From: Gammaproteobacteria bacterium
GTDB lineage: Bacteria; Pseudomonadota; Gammaproteobacteria; Pseudomonadales; Pseudohongiellaceae
Length of the DNA: 32,229 nt
Reading direction: 5' to 3'
Assembly (NCBI GenBank): GCA_028825335.1
Contig: JAPKAI010000027.1
Coordinates: 1 to 32,229 of the forward strand
Shown here: positions 16,007 through 25,123 of the stretch, piece after piece
Numbering within the stretch: position 1 is the first letter of the stretch
How the letters are laid out: each line of letters starts with the position of its first letter
The notes under the pieces: model-generated
Seen by the model: only the letters and a program-made list of their open reading frames with translations
Database searches by the model: none
What the model was told of the DNA's origin: nothing
Program-made: the position numbers and the translations under genes

Positions 16007-17185
16007 CTAATTTTTTAAAATAATAGGCAGATTTAACGGCCCCCGGAAAACAAAACCGGACCACCGCACATCTTGTTCAGAAGTCAGCTGCATATTGGGA
16101 AAGCGCTGAAACAGCATGGGTAAGATTGTTATCAACATCGTGCGCGCGACGTGCATTCCCTGACAAAAATGGGGCCCATTGCCAAAAGCTTGATGCGGTT
16201 TTTTATCACGAAATATATCAAATTTATCCGCCTCTTCAAATACATCTTCATCGTGATTCGCTGAGGCCTGAATGGTATTGATAGTAGCTCCCTTTTTTAT
16301 CTCATAACCACGTATTTCAGTATCAATTGCAGCAATACGCGGACTAACTTGTATCGGTGCAACCCAACGAACGGCCTCTTCAATCGCCTTAGCCCAGTAA
16401 CTGTTATCATTCTTTGCCGCGTCTAATTGTTCCGGATTGGTCAGCAACCCATACAACACTATTAGCAAAGCATCCCGCGGTTCATTAATACCTCCACCAA
16501 TTGCCACTTTAATATTGGCCGCGATTTGGCTATTCGGAATTGGATTCTCAGCATTGACCATTAATGACAAGGCATTCATCTGGGGATTACGAAGCAGCTC
16601 CTTAGTGTTTTCTTCTATGCAGCTATTCATTTCCTTGTGCGCAATGTCGCAACGCTCGAAAATGGAATCTAAGCGCCCATAGTTTCCCGCACCATCCATT
16701 AATGTCTGTGACCAATATTCCATTTTGTTGTCTGAGGCATTTGAAATTCCCAATAATTTTGCCAGACAGCGAGCTGCATACGGCCCCGCGAGCACAGGAA
16801 AAAGATCAATAGTTTCGTTTTGTGGCAAACGATCAACGAACTCCTCTGCTATTTCGACGTGTACAGACTGCCAGACATCTACGATACTTTTGGGGGTATA
16901 AGCCATTGCCATCGCATTACGCTCACTTTGATGTTCGTCTCCATCTTTTTTCATCAAAGTCTGAGCTTGAAACGCGCGCTCCATCGGGGCACTTGAGTCT
17001 TTCGAACTAAAGATGTCAGGATTATTTTTTACATACCGACAATCTTCATACTTTGTGATGAACGTCCGATCTATTGAGGCCACATGAACCACAGGACTTT
17101 CTGCCCGGTATCTTTTGTAAATAGGGTAAGGGTCTTCAGTCAGATGCTTCATCTGGGTCGATGAATCTATGGGAATGGCGCGCAT
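16007..17185 (-). CDS. Cytochrome P450 with atypical I-helix
   Basis: This 392-residue soluble bacterial P450 has the haem loop FGNGPHFCQG (Cys341) and an ExxR pair at Glu270/Arg273. The I-helix reads AIGGGINEPRDAL (229-240): the canonical acid-Thr pair for oxygen activation is absent and a Glu-Pro takes its place. From memory, the guaiacol O-demethylase GcoA has a comparable GAMQEPGH segment and also shares the SANHD and GFxFRGP motifs near the C-terminus, so this may belong to a related clade. It needs an electron donor; no ferredoxin or reductase gene is adjacent. It is the last gene of a sulfatase-permease-P450 series on this strand, 47 nt after the permease. Hydroxylation or O/N-demethylation of an aromatic compound is a guess. 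Confidence 0.9.
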   Translation of the reverse strand: MRAIPIDSSTQMKHLTEDPYPIYKRYRAESPVVHVASIDRTFITKYEDCRYVKNNPDIFSSKDSSAPMERAFQAQTLMKKDGDEHQSERNAMAMAYTPKSIVDVWQSVHVEIAEEFVDRLPQNETIDLFPVLAGPYAARCLAKLLGISNASDNKMEYWSQTLMDGAGNYGRLDSIFERCDIAHKEMNSCIEENTKELLRNPQMNALSLMVNAENPIPNSQIAANIKVAIGGGINEPRDALLIVLYGLLTNPEQLDAAKNDNSYWAKAIEEAVRWVAPIQVSPRIAAIDTEIRGYEIKKGATINTIQASANHDEDVFEEADKFDIFRDKKPHQAFGNGPHFCQGMHVARTMLITILPMLFQRFPNMQLTSEQDVRWSGFVFRGPLNLPIILKN

Positions 17186-17232
17186 ATTATCTACCTTCTA
17201 TTTACTGATTTATTACCAATGCCGCTGACGAG

Positions 17233-18477
17233 CTATTTGTATACCGGCAACAAATTCAGCATCGCTAAAATGTGGCAGCTAGCGTAAAAAACACCAAGAG
17301 CTATGACTGTGTGAATAACAAAATTACTCCCTACGAAGCCACCATGATCAGCCTCTTTAAATTGTTGCTTACTTTTCTTAATCATAAGCGGCGGAATTAT
17401 CAGAGCGTTAATTGCTAAAACCAAACCAGCAAAGCCAATCGCATGAAGAAATCCATCCGGGAAAAAGACCCCTCCGACTATGGGCGGCATAAAAGAAATC
17501 AAAGCCGTTTTAAAACGCCCTGTTTTAGAATTATCAAAATCAAATCTGTCTTTGATAAAATCAAATAGTCCTAGGCTCACAGCTAGAAAAGAAGAAATAA
17601 TTGCCGCATTTGCAAATATGCTTAATAGCGTAGAGGCACTGCCGCCCATCAACACTTCAAGCAGATCGCCAATGTTACCGCCCGCTGCAGATACTTCTCG
17701 AAACTCTGTTTGTGGAACGTTGCCGAATGACACTAGCAGAAACACGAGATAGATAATCAAGCAGCCTAATGATGCTATGAGAATGCTTCTGGAAATCGTT
17801 GTGTATCGCTTCCCGTAATAGGCAACCAAGCTAGGCACCACACTGGTAAAGGTAAAGGATGTTAGATAAAAAGGAAGTGCAGCAAAAACATAATAGAAGC
17901 GAGGGGTGTCATTCTCCACGGCATTAGCCGCAGTAAATCTCGACCAGTTTATGGTGAAACTTAGATCAAACATCACCAATATAAAACTTACGATCATACC
18001 AAATAAGAAGACCGCGGTAACTTTAGAAACAGCAGCGGTGCTTAGCCAAACCACGAAAGCCAGCGAAATGGCGAACACCAAACTAGCAACCACATGCGGA
18101 AGCTCCACACCAAAAAGACTAACTGAAGTTTGGCTAACTATTGAGCCGCCTCCGCTTATATAGGCGTAATCCAAAATATAAAGTAAAAAGACAAACAATA
18201 GACCATTAAATATGTTCCACCCTCTCCCGAGAGTGCTTTTAATCAGGGTGTCGAAGCTATCGCCAGGCTCAAAGTTAAGATTTACACGCAGAATCATCAA
18301 GGCTGCACTGGAGGTTGCAAACGCTGTAACTAGTAAGCAGGCGATTGACCAATATAGCCACATCCCCGAGGAAACCGTTGGTAAAGAAAATATCCCTGCA
18401 CCAATGGCAGACCCAATACATATAACTGTTCCTGAAAACGCAGTTTTGGGAGAATTCGAAAGTTGTGTATTTGACAT
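17233..18477 (-). CDS. Aromatic/hydroxy amino acid permease (HAAAP family; TyrP/Mtr/TnaB-like)
   Basis: This 414-residue integral membrane protein has about eleven hydrophobic helices. The first carries the family signature GSAIGAGIFSLPTVSSGMW seen in TyrP, Mtr, TnaB and SdaC. Family members import Trp, Tyr, Ser or Thr with protons. It lies between the arylsulfatase (31 nt upstream) and the P450 (47 nt downstream) on the same strand, so it probably imports the product released by the sulfatase. An aromatic amino acid or related amine is a reasonable but unproven substrate. Confidence 0.87.
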   Translation of the reverse strand: MSNTQLSNSPKTAFSGTVICIGSAIGAGIFSLPTVSSGMWLYWSIACLLVTAFATSSAALMILRVNLNFEPGDSFDTLIKSTLGRGWNIFNGLLFVFLLYILDYAYISGGGSIVSQTSVSLFGVELPHVVASLVFAISLAFVVWLSTAAVSKVTAVFLFGMIVSFILVMFDLSFTINWSRFTAANAVENDTPRFYYVFAALPFYLTSFTFTSVVPSLVAYYGKRYTTISRSILIASLGCLIIYLVFLLVSFGNVPQTEFREVSAAGGNIGDLLEVLMGGSASTLLSIFANAAIISSFLAVSLGLFDFIKDRFDFDNSKTGRFKTALISFMPPIVGGVFFPDGFLHAIGFAGLVLAINALIIPPLMIKKSKQQFKEADHGGFVGSNFVIHTVIALGVFYASCHILAMLNLLPVYK

Positions 18478-18508
18478 GCTCTACCTGTGCCCATAATTAA
18501 AACAAAAT

Positions 18509-20221
18509 CTAGTTACTAAGGCTTCGATACCTTGGAACCTGCGGATACGCCGTAACATCACTTGGCTCGTCAACAACACCGTTGTCATTCTCATAAGTTG
18601 CATATTTATCGAGCAATACTTGTAATACTTCTGGTTCACTAAAACTAAGATCAATCGATTCGCTCGGGTCATTAGCTAAGTTATAAAGCTTCCAGTTGGC
18701 AGGCTCCCAAGGCTCTCGTAGACGCAGGCCCTTCCATTCACCCATGTAGATGCTGGCGTTGCCGAACAGTTCAAATGCGACTGCCTCATCCGCAGCGTAA
18801 GCGCTGTCAGATCTGCCAGTCATATAATCAACCAGCGAACGCCCGCGCATAGGAAACACCGGCTTGCCCTGATATTCGGTGCCTGGATGTTGCGCTCCGG
18901 CCAAATCCAATAGGGTAGGTGTAATATCGGCTACTGAGGCAAACTGATCTCGCACGTTTTCATCACTAACGAGCGCTTTATTGTAAACTAACAAAGGTAC
19001 TCGTGTGCCGCCTTCACTTAGCATAAACTTATAGTGCTTTAGATGAACGGAGCTTACTTGTGCCCATCCTAAGCCCTGAAACAAATACGAGTTTTCGGCC
19101 CCCATATTTTCGTGCTCGTTATTGACGCCAGTGGCTTCAAAATACTCTTGGTAAGCATTTCTCTGCGATCTATCATAAGGGTCTGCACCATTATCAGACA
19201 TAAAGACGATGACGGTATTTTCTAGTTCACCTTGGCTTTCTAGATATTGCATAACGCGGCCAATATTAGCGTCTAGGTTGTCGACCATGGCAGCGTAAAC
19301 TGCCATCTTTCGCGCTTCGTTTTTCTGTTCGCGTTCGGATAGTTTATTCCACGCAGGAACGTCAATTGATCGCGCGGGCAAATCTAATTCCCGCGGCACT
19401 AAACCGCCACTCTTCATGCGCTCAAAACGTTTGCTGCGAACATCATCCCAGCCCCCTGCGTAGGCCTCTTCATATTTACTGATGACATCTTGTGGCGCTT
19501 GTACGGGCCAGTGCGGCGCCGTAAATGAAAGATAGGCAAAGAATGGGCTTTGTTTATCGCCCCCCTCTATCATCTCCAGCAATTTATCTGTAAACAGATC
19601 GCTAGAGTACCCTTCCGGCCGCTCAACAGGCATTCCATTTTCAGTATAGCTAGCCTTTGGCACATTGGCGTTGGTCCCTAAATCATTAAAATGATTTGCC
19701 CCTCCATTGAGCAAGGCAAATGTATTCGAGAACCCTTTTGCAGAGGGAAATCTCTGTTTTTCTTCCATACCTAAGTGCCATTTCCCAGACATATATGTCT
19801 GATAACCAACATCACGTAGCAGCTCGGCAACCGTCACCGTGTGGTCGTTCAAATATCCTTGATACCCGGGTAAACCTTCATGGTGAGGTAACTTATCTTC
19901 TTTCATTGTACCCAGTCCGTTCAAATGGTTATCTACTCCAGTGAGCAACATTGAACGAGTTGGCGAACAGGTTGGTAGCGTATGGAACTGATCGAAGCGC
20001 AATCCTGACCTTGCGAGAAGATCCAAATTAGGAGTTTCTATTTCACTACCGTTAAACCCAATATCGCCATACCCTAAATCGTCCGCAACAATTAATAATA
20101 TATTTGGTCGCGGGTTCAAAGCCGACACCAAACCCTCTTCCCTTTCTGGCTCCTGACTACATCCGACTACGAGCAGGATCATTGCAATAAATACTAGCGT
20201 ACTTCTCATTACTTTTTCCAT
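18509..20221 (-). CDS. Arylsulfatase, C-type, lipoprotein
   Basis: The 570-residue sulfatase has a lipoprotein signal (LVVGC, Cys21), the metal Asp47-Asp48 in VADDLGYGD, the signature TCSPTRSMLLTG with Cys85 to be turned into formylglycine, the KWHLG motif and a late FMSDNGADP metal site. It hydrolyses sulfate esters, probably while anchored in the envelope. Cys in the C-x-P-x-R signature makes it dependent on a maturase; a catalytic exported FGE lies at 4324-5337. It leads a minus-strand series with the permease and P450, which suggests that it releases an organic sulfate ester's core for uptake. The specific ester is unknown. Confidence 0.93.
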   Translation of the reverse strand: MEKVMRSTLVFIAMILLVVGCSQEPEREEGLVSALNPRPNILLIVADDLGYGDIGFNGSEIETPNLDLLARSGLRFDQFHTLPTCSPTRSMLLTGVDNHLNGLGTMKEDKLPHHEGLPGYQGYLNDHTVTVAELLRDVGYQTYMSGKWHLGMEEKQRFPSAKGFSNTFALLNGGANHFNDLGTNANVPKASYTENGMPVERPEGYSSDLFTDKLLEMIEGGDKQSPFFAYLSFTAPHWPVQAPQDVISKYEEAYAGGWDDVRSKRFERMKSGGLVPRELDLPARSIDVPAWNKLSEREQKNEARKMAVYAAMVDNLDANIGRVMQYLESQGELENTVIVFMSDNGADPYDRSQRNAYQEYFEATGVNNEHENMGAENSYLFQGLGWAQVSSVHLKHYKFMLSEGGTRVPLLVYNKALVSDENVRDQFASVADITPTLLDLAGAQHPGTEYQGKPVFPMRGRSLVDYMTGRSDSAYAADEAVAFELFGNASIYMGEWKGLRLREPWEPANWKLYNLANDPSESIDLSFSEPEVLQVLLDKYATYENDNGVVDEPSDVTAYPQVPRYRSLSN

Positions 20222-20536
20222 TTAGTCAATCGAACGGGGACACTGATAAAATAGTAAGTTAACACATCGGCTTTTGGAATTCTAAGTGCTGGAATCGCTG
20301 TATCGCCGGGCCACTGCTAAACGGTAAGAAATCCCAGGCGGCAGACAAAGGGGGGCAAGAATAAGTCTTGATTTTCACTAATTAACGTAATTTCTGAGAA
20401 AGACGGCCAGCTGTTATAGCGCGTTATTTTTCTCACCAAAGGAAAACGCGTTATGAACTATAGTGAGCCACTCCTATCGACATCTAGTTTGTTAAAGTAC
20501 TAGTTTGCAGCCGTTGCCGAAAAGCTTAGGCCATTA
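20222..20536. other. Intergenic region with a bulged hairpin and 8-bp direct repeat
   Basis: No gene is visible in these 315 bases. At 20420-20450 a bulged inverted repeat pairs CGCG and TTTTC with GAAAA and CGCG around a TCACCAAAG loop, and the octamer CGCGTTAT recurs at 20420-20427 and 20447-20454. It could be transcript-end structure for the sulfatase remnant at 20537, but there is no clean T-tract. The arylsulfatase promoter should also lie here; I cannot place it. Confidence 0.4.
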
Positions 20537-20959
20537 CTAATAGCCATCAGTTATAATTTGCTTCAGCCGGGTATCCATTTGCGCCACTTTATCTGGGTGT
20601 TGTTCTGCTAAATTGTAAATTTCGCTTGAATCAGTTAATAGATCAAAAAGCTGTGGTTTGTTCATGTAACCACCTTGAATCGATTTATTATCTGCGACAA
20701 ATCTGTACTTCTGCTCGCTAGCAGGAATGTATTTCCAACTCCCTGTTCTAAGTGAGCCATTGGTCAGGGATTCTTCTACTAAATTCGCGCGTCCTTGAGT
20801 AGATTGTCCAAGCCATACAGCCAACTGTTCTTGACTATCTTGCGCTTCATTAACATTGAGCCCTACGCTCGCCAGGTCCCGAAAGCCTTCGTGGTTTTGA
20901 AAGCGCCAATCACCCCGGAAGAAATCATGCAGTAGGTTGCGCAGCGGGTTACCCCTCAT
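20537..20959 (-). pseudogene. C-terminal remnant of an arylsulfatase
   Basis: The frame encodes 140 residues that match only the last part of arylsulfatases: a WLGQSTQGRANLVEESLTNG-type segment, then SLRTGSWKYIPASEQ and KPQLFDLLTDSSEIYNLAEQHPDKVAQM. The first about 25 residues look unrelated. The N-terminal domain with the metal Asp pair and C-x-P-x-R signature is missing, since the frame closes at a TAG just upstream (20975-20977). No matching N-terminal piece occurs in the next 200 bases. I read it as a decayed second sulfatase next to the intact one. It is not a copy of that neighbour, whose C-terminus is different. Confidence 0.75.
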
Positions 20960-21110
20960 AAGAAGATGCGATTGCTAGACATCGTCTCGGTAATTCCCAA
21001 GGCGGCGTCAGGAAAAATTCTAAGGGGTGTATTGGTAGAACAGGAAAGAGAGCGCTTGCAGGCGAAAAGCTAAGCAACTAGCCAATTTAGCTAAAGCGGA
21101 TTACCACATG

Positions 21111-21137
21111 CCAATTCACCCCTGAATTGGCTATAAT
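21111..21137 (+). promoter_or_regulatory. Probable rimO promoter with an inverted repeat between -35 and -10
   Basis: A perfect TATAAT lies at 21132-21137, 35 nt before the rimO ATG. Immediately upstream, CCAATTCA (21111-21118) and TGAATTGG (21123-21130) form a perfect 8-bp inverted repeat around CCCC, filling most of the spacer. The -35 box is weak (ATGCCA at 21108-21113, 4/6). The dyad could be an operator. Confidence 0.45.
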
Positions 21138-21172
21138 CCGGCCTCTCAGCATTCACGCAGGTCTGGCCCCAC

Positions 21173-22495
21173 ATGTCATCAAGCAATAAAGTCGGCTTTG
21201 TCTCTCTCGGCTGCCCGAAAGCCCTAGTAGATTCCGAGCGCATACTCACGCAGTTAAAATCCGATGGCTACGATATCGTGCCCAGCTACGACGATGCGGA
21301 TCTAGTCGTTGTGAACACCTGCGGATTTATAGACAGTGCGAAGCAAGAATCTCTAGACGCGATCGGCGAGGCCATCGCTGAGAATGGCAAGGTGCTCGTA
21401 ACTGGTTGTCTGGGTGCTCAAAAGGAAATCATTACCAATGCTCACCCGAAGGTACTAGGCGTGACCGGTCCCGCTGCCTACGAGCAGGTCGTCAATCAGG
21501 TTCACAATTTCCTTCCACAAAATGCGTCTCATGACCCCTTTATCGATCTAGTACCTGCGCATGGAATAAAACTAACTCCGAGGCATTATGCCTACTTAAA
21601 AATATCTGAAGGCTGCAATCACCGTTGCAGTTTCTGCATCATTCCCTCGATGCGCGGCGACCTTGTTAGCCGGCCCGTTGGAGACGTCCTCGATGAAGCA
21701 GAAAGACTAGCTAATGCAGGTGTGCGGGAGTTGCTGGTAATCTCACAAGATACTAGTGCCTACGGCGTGGACACCAAATATCAAACTGGTTTTTGGCAGG
21801 GTCAGCCAGTTAAGGCCAGCATGCAGGGACTCTGCGAGGCACTCGCGCAGCTCGGCATCTGGGTTCGACTGCACTATGTTTATCCCTATCCTCACGTGGA
21901 TAAGATCATTCCCTTGATGGCCGAGGGGAAGATATTGCCCTATCTGGACATACCGTTTCAGCACGCAAGCCTGAATGTGCTGAAGGCAATGAAACGCCCC
22001 GCCGCAACAGAAAAGACACTCGACAGGATTCTGAATTGGCGCGAACAATGTCCTGAAATCACGCTACGCAGCACCTTCATTGTCGGTTTCCCCGGCGAGA
22101 CCGATGCCGACTTCGAAGAGCTCCTAGGATTTCTAGAGGTTGCTCAATTGGATCGAGTCGGCTGCTTTCAGTATTCAGCGGTGGATGGCGCCGCGGCCAA
22201 TGAGCTTGCAAACCCTGTAGCTGAAGAGCTGAAACAAGAACGCTGGGAACGCTTCATGGCAGCCCAGCAAGAGATAAGCACGAAAAAGCTGCAAGCAAAG
22301 ATTGGCCAAGTAGTCGAAGTGCTAGTGGATGAGGCTAACTCAGAGCAAATTGTCGCGCGATCTGCAGCAGACGCACCAGAGATCGACGGCAATGTATTCA
22401 TTCAGCCGGATCAAGATGTCGAGGCGGGTGATTTTGTTCAGGTAAAGGTTGATGACGCCGACGAGTATGACCTGTATGGCAAACTCGTCAGCTAG
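21173..22495 (+). CDS. rimO: Ribosomal protein S12 methylthiotransferase RimO
   Basis: This 440-residue protein matches RimO throughout. An N-terminal UPF0004 domain begins [16 protein letters not shown], with the auxiliary-cluster cysteines Cys14, Cys50 and Cys79. The radical-SAM motif CNHRCSFC (Cys148, 152, 155) is followed by IIPSMRG, and a TRAM domain occupies about residues 370-440. RimO adds a methylthio group to Asp88/89 of ribosomal protein S12 in the cytoplasm. It is a core gene among accessory genes and so marks native chromosome. The Shine-Dalgarno is weak, but the ATG agrees with the conserved N-terminus. Confidence 0.97.
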   Translation: MSSSNKVGFVSLGCPKALVDSERILTQLKSDGYDIVPSYDDADLVVVNTCGFIDSAKQESLDAIGEAIAENGKVLVTGCLGAQKEIITNAHPKVLGVTGPAAYEQVVNQVHNFLPQNASHDPFIDLVPAHGIKLTPRHYAYLKISEGCNHRCSFCIIPSMRGDLVSRPVGDVLDEAERLANAGVRELLVISQDTSAYGVDTKYQTGFWQGQPVKASMQGLCEALAQLGIWVRLHYVYPYPHVDKIIPLMAEGKILPYLDIPFQHASLNVLKAMKRPAATEKTLDRILNWREQCPEITLRSTFIVGFPGETDADFEELLGFLEVAQLDRVGCFQYSAVDGAAANELANPVAEELKQERWERFMAAQQEISTKKLQAKIGQVVEVLVDEANSEQIVARSAADAPEIDGNVFIQPDQDVEAGDFVQVKVDDADEYDLYGKLVS

Positions 22496-22746
22496 TAGCT
22501 AATCGTCTTCCTCAGCACTAGCGGCGAATAGCCAACCAATTCAGACCTATTGTCAGTTCACCCATCTCTATTCTCCAACGTCTTGTGATTATTTCTTCTA
22601 TTGAACAATCCAGTTTCATCACCCCGCTATCCACAGCACCGGTCAACAAGCTTCCTAGAGGAATCTGATTCCAAGCCTAGCGAGTCCGTAAAAAAGAAAG
22701 TAGTCTAACGGCCTACCCGTAAGCCTAATCGCCAAAGGATACTTCC
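22496..22746. other. Intergenic region with a short palindrome upstream of the M20 gene
   Basis: Between rimO and the M20 gene no frame looks coding. GGAATC-T-GATTCC at 22660-22672 is a perfect interrupted palindrome about 75 nt before the M20 ATG and could be a regulator site. An AAAGGA ribosome site precedes the ATG. No terminator is evident after rimO. Confidence 0.35.
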
Positions 22747-24351
22747 ATGCTCCCATCCCGCCTGTTTGTCGCGTTCCTGTTTTCCCTGCTTGCCTCTACA
22801 AGCCTCGCGCAGACAGCCCCCGGCGCACCGTTCACCGGCCTGAAAGCCGAGATGGCCAGCAGCATCGAGGCCAAGGCAAAGATGACGCAGGAAATCATCG
22901 ACACCCTCTTCTCTTTCTCCGAACTGGGATTTCAGGAATTCGAGACCCAGCGATATCTCACCGAATTACTCGCCGCTAACGACTTCGATATCGAACTCGG
23001 AGTCTCCAATATTCCCTCTTCCTGGTGGGCGAGTTGGGGCAGTGGAGAACCGGTTATCGCTCTAGGCTCGGATGTCGATGGCATTCCACGCGCTTCACAG
23101 ATGCCAGGAGTCGCCTACCGGCAGCCGATGATCGAAGGTGCCCCCGGTCATGGTGAAGGACACAACTCTGGACAGGCAGTTAACATCGTAGCCGCACTTG
23201 CAGTAAAAGAAATCATGGAGCGAGAGAATTTACCGGGCACCATAGTGTTATGGCCAGGCATCGCCGAGGAACTGTTGGCTACCAAGGCCTGGTATGCGCG
23301 AGACGGACTGTTCGATGGCGTAGATGCCGTCCTCTTTACCCATGTATCGAACAACATGAATGTTAGCTGGGGCGATGCGAGAGGCACCGGCTTAGTTTCA
23401 GTCGAATATCTCTTCGATGGAGTGGCTGCCCACGGCGCCGGCGACCCTTGGAAGGGGCGAAGCGCACTTGATGCGGTAGAACTACTAAACGTAGGATGGA
23501 ACTTCCGCCGCGAACATCTACATCCCCTGCAGCGCTCCCACTATGTTATTAGCAACGGCGGCGACCAGCCAAACGTAGTGCCCTCTTTTGCGAGCGTCTG
23601 GTACTTCATACGTGAAATCACCGCAGAAAATATCATGGAGAATTTCGCAACCCTGCAGCGCGTCGCCGAAGGCGCGGCGATGATGACAGACACAACGGTT
23701 AGCAGGAAAATAGTCGGTGCCGCATGGCCGCGGCATTTCAATCGACCCATAGCACTTGCCATGGATGAAAATATCAAGACCGTAGGTTTGCCTACTTGGT
23801 CAGAAGACGACCAGCGCTTTGCCAAGGCACTGCAAACACTAATGGGCTCGGACAATCCGCAGGGCCTGGCCACAGATCTTTCCGGCATAGCCGAACCTCA
23901 GGAAACTCCGGTGTCTGGAGGTTCGGATGATATAGGCGACATCTCCTGGAATGTGCCAACTGTCACCTTACGCTACCCATCGAATGTGCGCGGCTTGCAG
24001 GGGCATCATTGGTCGAGCGCTATGGCGATGGCTACACCGATTGCTCACAAGGGTGCCACCGCAGGCGCTAAGGTTGTAGCAGCTACTATGCTCGACCTGA
24101 TTCAAGATCCCTCCCTAGTCCGTGACGCTCAAGCCTACTTCGATGATGTGCAGACCGCTGAGGTGCAGTACGAACCCTTCATCGGGCCAGAAGATGCCCC
24201 AGCCATCGAGAAGAATGCAGAGATCATGGCCCAGTTTAAGCCGCGCTTAGAGGAGCTGTATTATGATGCTTCCAGATTCGACACTTATCTGGATCAGCTG
24301 GGCATCGAGTATCCGCAATTGGAACCAAACTTAATCCAACGAAACCAATAG
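22747..24351 (+). CDS. Exported M20 family amidohydrolase/peptidase (AbgB-like)
   Basis: This 534-residue protein has a signal peptide (cleavage near STSLAQ, residue 22), then an M20 metal-hydrolase with inserted dimerisation domain. Metal-region motifs seen are LGSDVDGIP, GAPGHGEGHNSGQAV, WPGIAEELLA, SGGSDDIGDISW and GLQGHHWSSA. It most resembles AbgB-type aminobenzoyl-glutamate hydrolases. In the M20D-type GHxCGH motif the metal-binding Cys is replaced by Glu here. The predicted role is amide hydrolysis in the periplasm. A gene for a secreted unknown protein follows 57 nt later and a crotonase-family gene after that; joint transcription is likely. Confidence 0.87.
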   Translation: MLPSRLFVAFLFSLLASTSLAQTAPGAPFTGLKAEMASSIEAKAKMTQEIIDTLFSFSELGFQEFETQRYLTELLAANDFDIELGVSNIPSSWWASWGSGEPVIALGSDVDGIPRASQMPGVAYRQPMIEGAPGHGEGHNSGQAVNIVAALAVKEIMERENLPGTIVLWPGIAEELLATKAWYARDGLFDGVDAVLFTHVSNNMNVSWGDARGTGLVSVEYLFDGVAAHGAGDPWKGRSALDAVELLNVGWNFRREHLHPLQRSHYVISNGGDQPNVVPSFASVWYFIREITAENIMENFATLQRVAEGAAMMTDTTVSRKIVGAAWPRHFNRPIALAMDENIKTVGLPTWSEDDQRFAKALQTLMGSDNPQGLATDLSGIAEPQETPVSGGSDDIGDISWNVPTVTLRYPSNVRGLQGHHWSSAMAMATPIAHKGATAGAKVVAATMLDLIQDPSLVRDAQAYFDDVQTAEVQYEPFIGPEDAPAIEKNAEIMAQFKPRLEELYYDASRFDTYLDQLGIEYPQLEPNLIQRNQ

Positions 24352-24408
24352 GCTATTCGTGTTTTCATTATTGACAGCAGATTATTCCGTCGTAGTAGTG
24401 CTTGAATC

Positions 24409-25101
24409 ATGCGCAGAGCCTCTACATTGATGCTATACAGTGGCAAGTTATTTTCCTGTTCCCGACTCTCCGCCCTGCCTGCGCTGCTGTTGGCTGGAAC
24501 CTGCCTCGCTCAGTCCGATTCGCAATCAGTAGTCGCCGACACGGTACTATCCGAGTTAGGTATAAATAGGGCGAAGCAGGAATATCGAACCTCCAGACCA
24601 AGAGAGCTAACTGTACTCACCCAGACACTCTCCGCAGAACAGATCGACAGGGCCGTTCTAAATAGATTGATGCAAGAAATAAATTCTGAGCCTGCGAACA
24701 CCAAAGCCCGCATCGGGATCAACGACAGTCAGCTGCAGGAATTATTCATCACCATTTCCAATGCACGCGGCTTCATCAACGGCAGCGAGATGGCCAACGT
24801 ACGTGCGATGTGCGCTGTATGGGATGAATCGACTATGCAGGGTGAATCACGAATAGCTGCAGCGATAGCCGCCTACAAAACGCGCGAGCAGCTTACCCAG
24901 ACATTCATAGCGAAGTACTATTCAGTCGTGTTGTTTGATATCGAAGCTATTCTGGATGAAGAGTCCCTACCCCTATTCCGCGCCTACATGAATGATAGGC
25001 GTAGACGGCTAGCCAATGCCGGAATGACATCCTGGGGATCTCCAGTACAGAATATTAGCGCTGGCACTGATACTATTAATTTCCATTGCCGCACAAACTA
25101 G
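24409..25101 (+). CDS. Secreted protein of unknown function
   Basis: I do not recognise this 230-residue protein. It has an N-terminal hydrophobic stretch (LSALPALLLAGTCLAQ) with a plausible signal-peptidase site near residue 35, followed by a mostly helical soluble region with Cys near residue 133 and near the C-terminus (FHCRTN). The region from about 160 to 205 (LTQTFIAKYYS to YMNDRRRRLANAG) is rich in charged helix. An internal ATG eight codons in (MLYSGKL) is an alternative start and still leaves a signal. Its position between the M20 hydrolase and the isomerase gene, with short gaps, suggests an envelope role linked to the former. Confidence 0.7.
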   Translation: MRRASTLMLYSGKLFSCSRLSALPALLLAGTCLAQSDSQSVVADTVLSELGINRAKQEYRTSRPRELTVLTQTLSAEQIDRAVLNRLMQEINSEPANTKARIGINDSQLQELFITISNARGFINGSEMANVRAMCAVWDESTMQGESRIAAAIAAYKTREQLTQTFIAKYYSVVLFDIEAILDEESLPLFRAYMNDRRRRLANAGMTSWGSPVQNISAGTDTINFHCRTN

Positions 25102-25123
25102 AAAATATTATTGGAGTTAAGCT

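Noticed and set aside
24371..24376. TTGACA -35 box before the secreted unknown protein
   Set aside because: No acceptable -10 sequence is found 16-18 bases downstream, so a promoter is not supported; co-transcription with the M20 gene is more likely.
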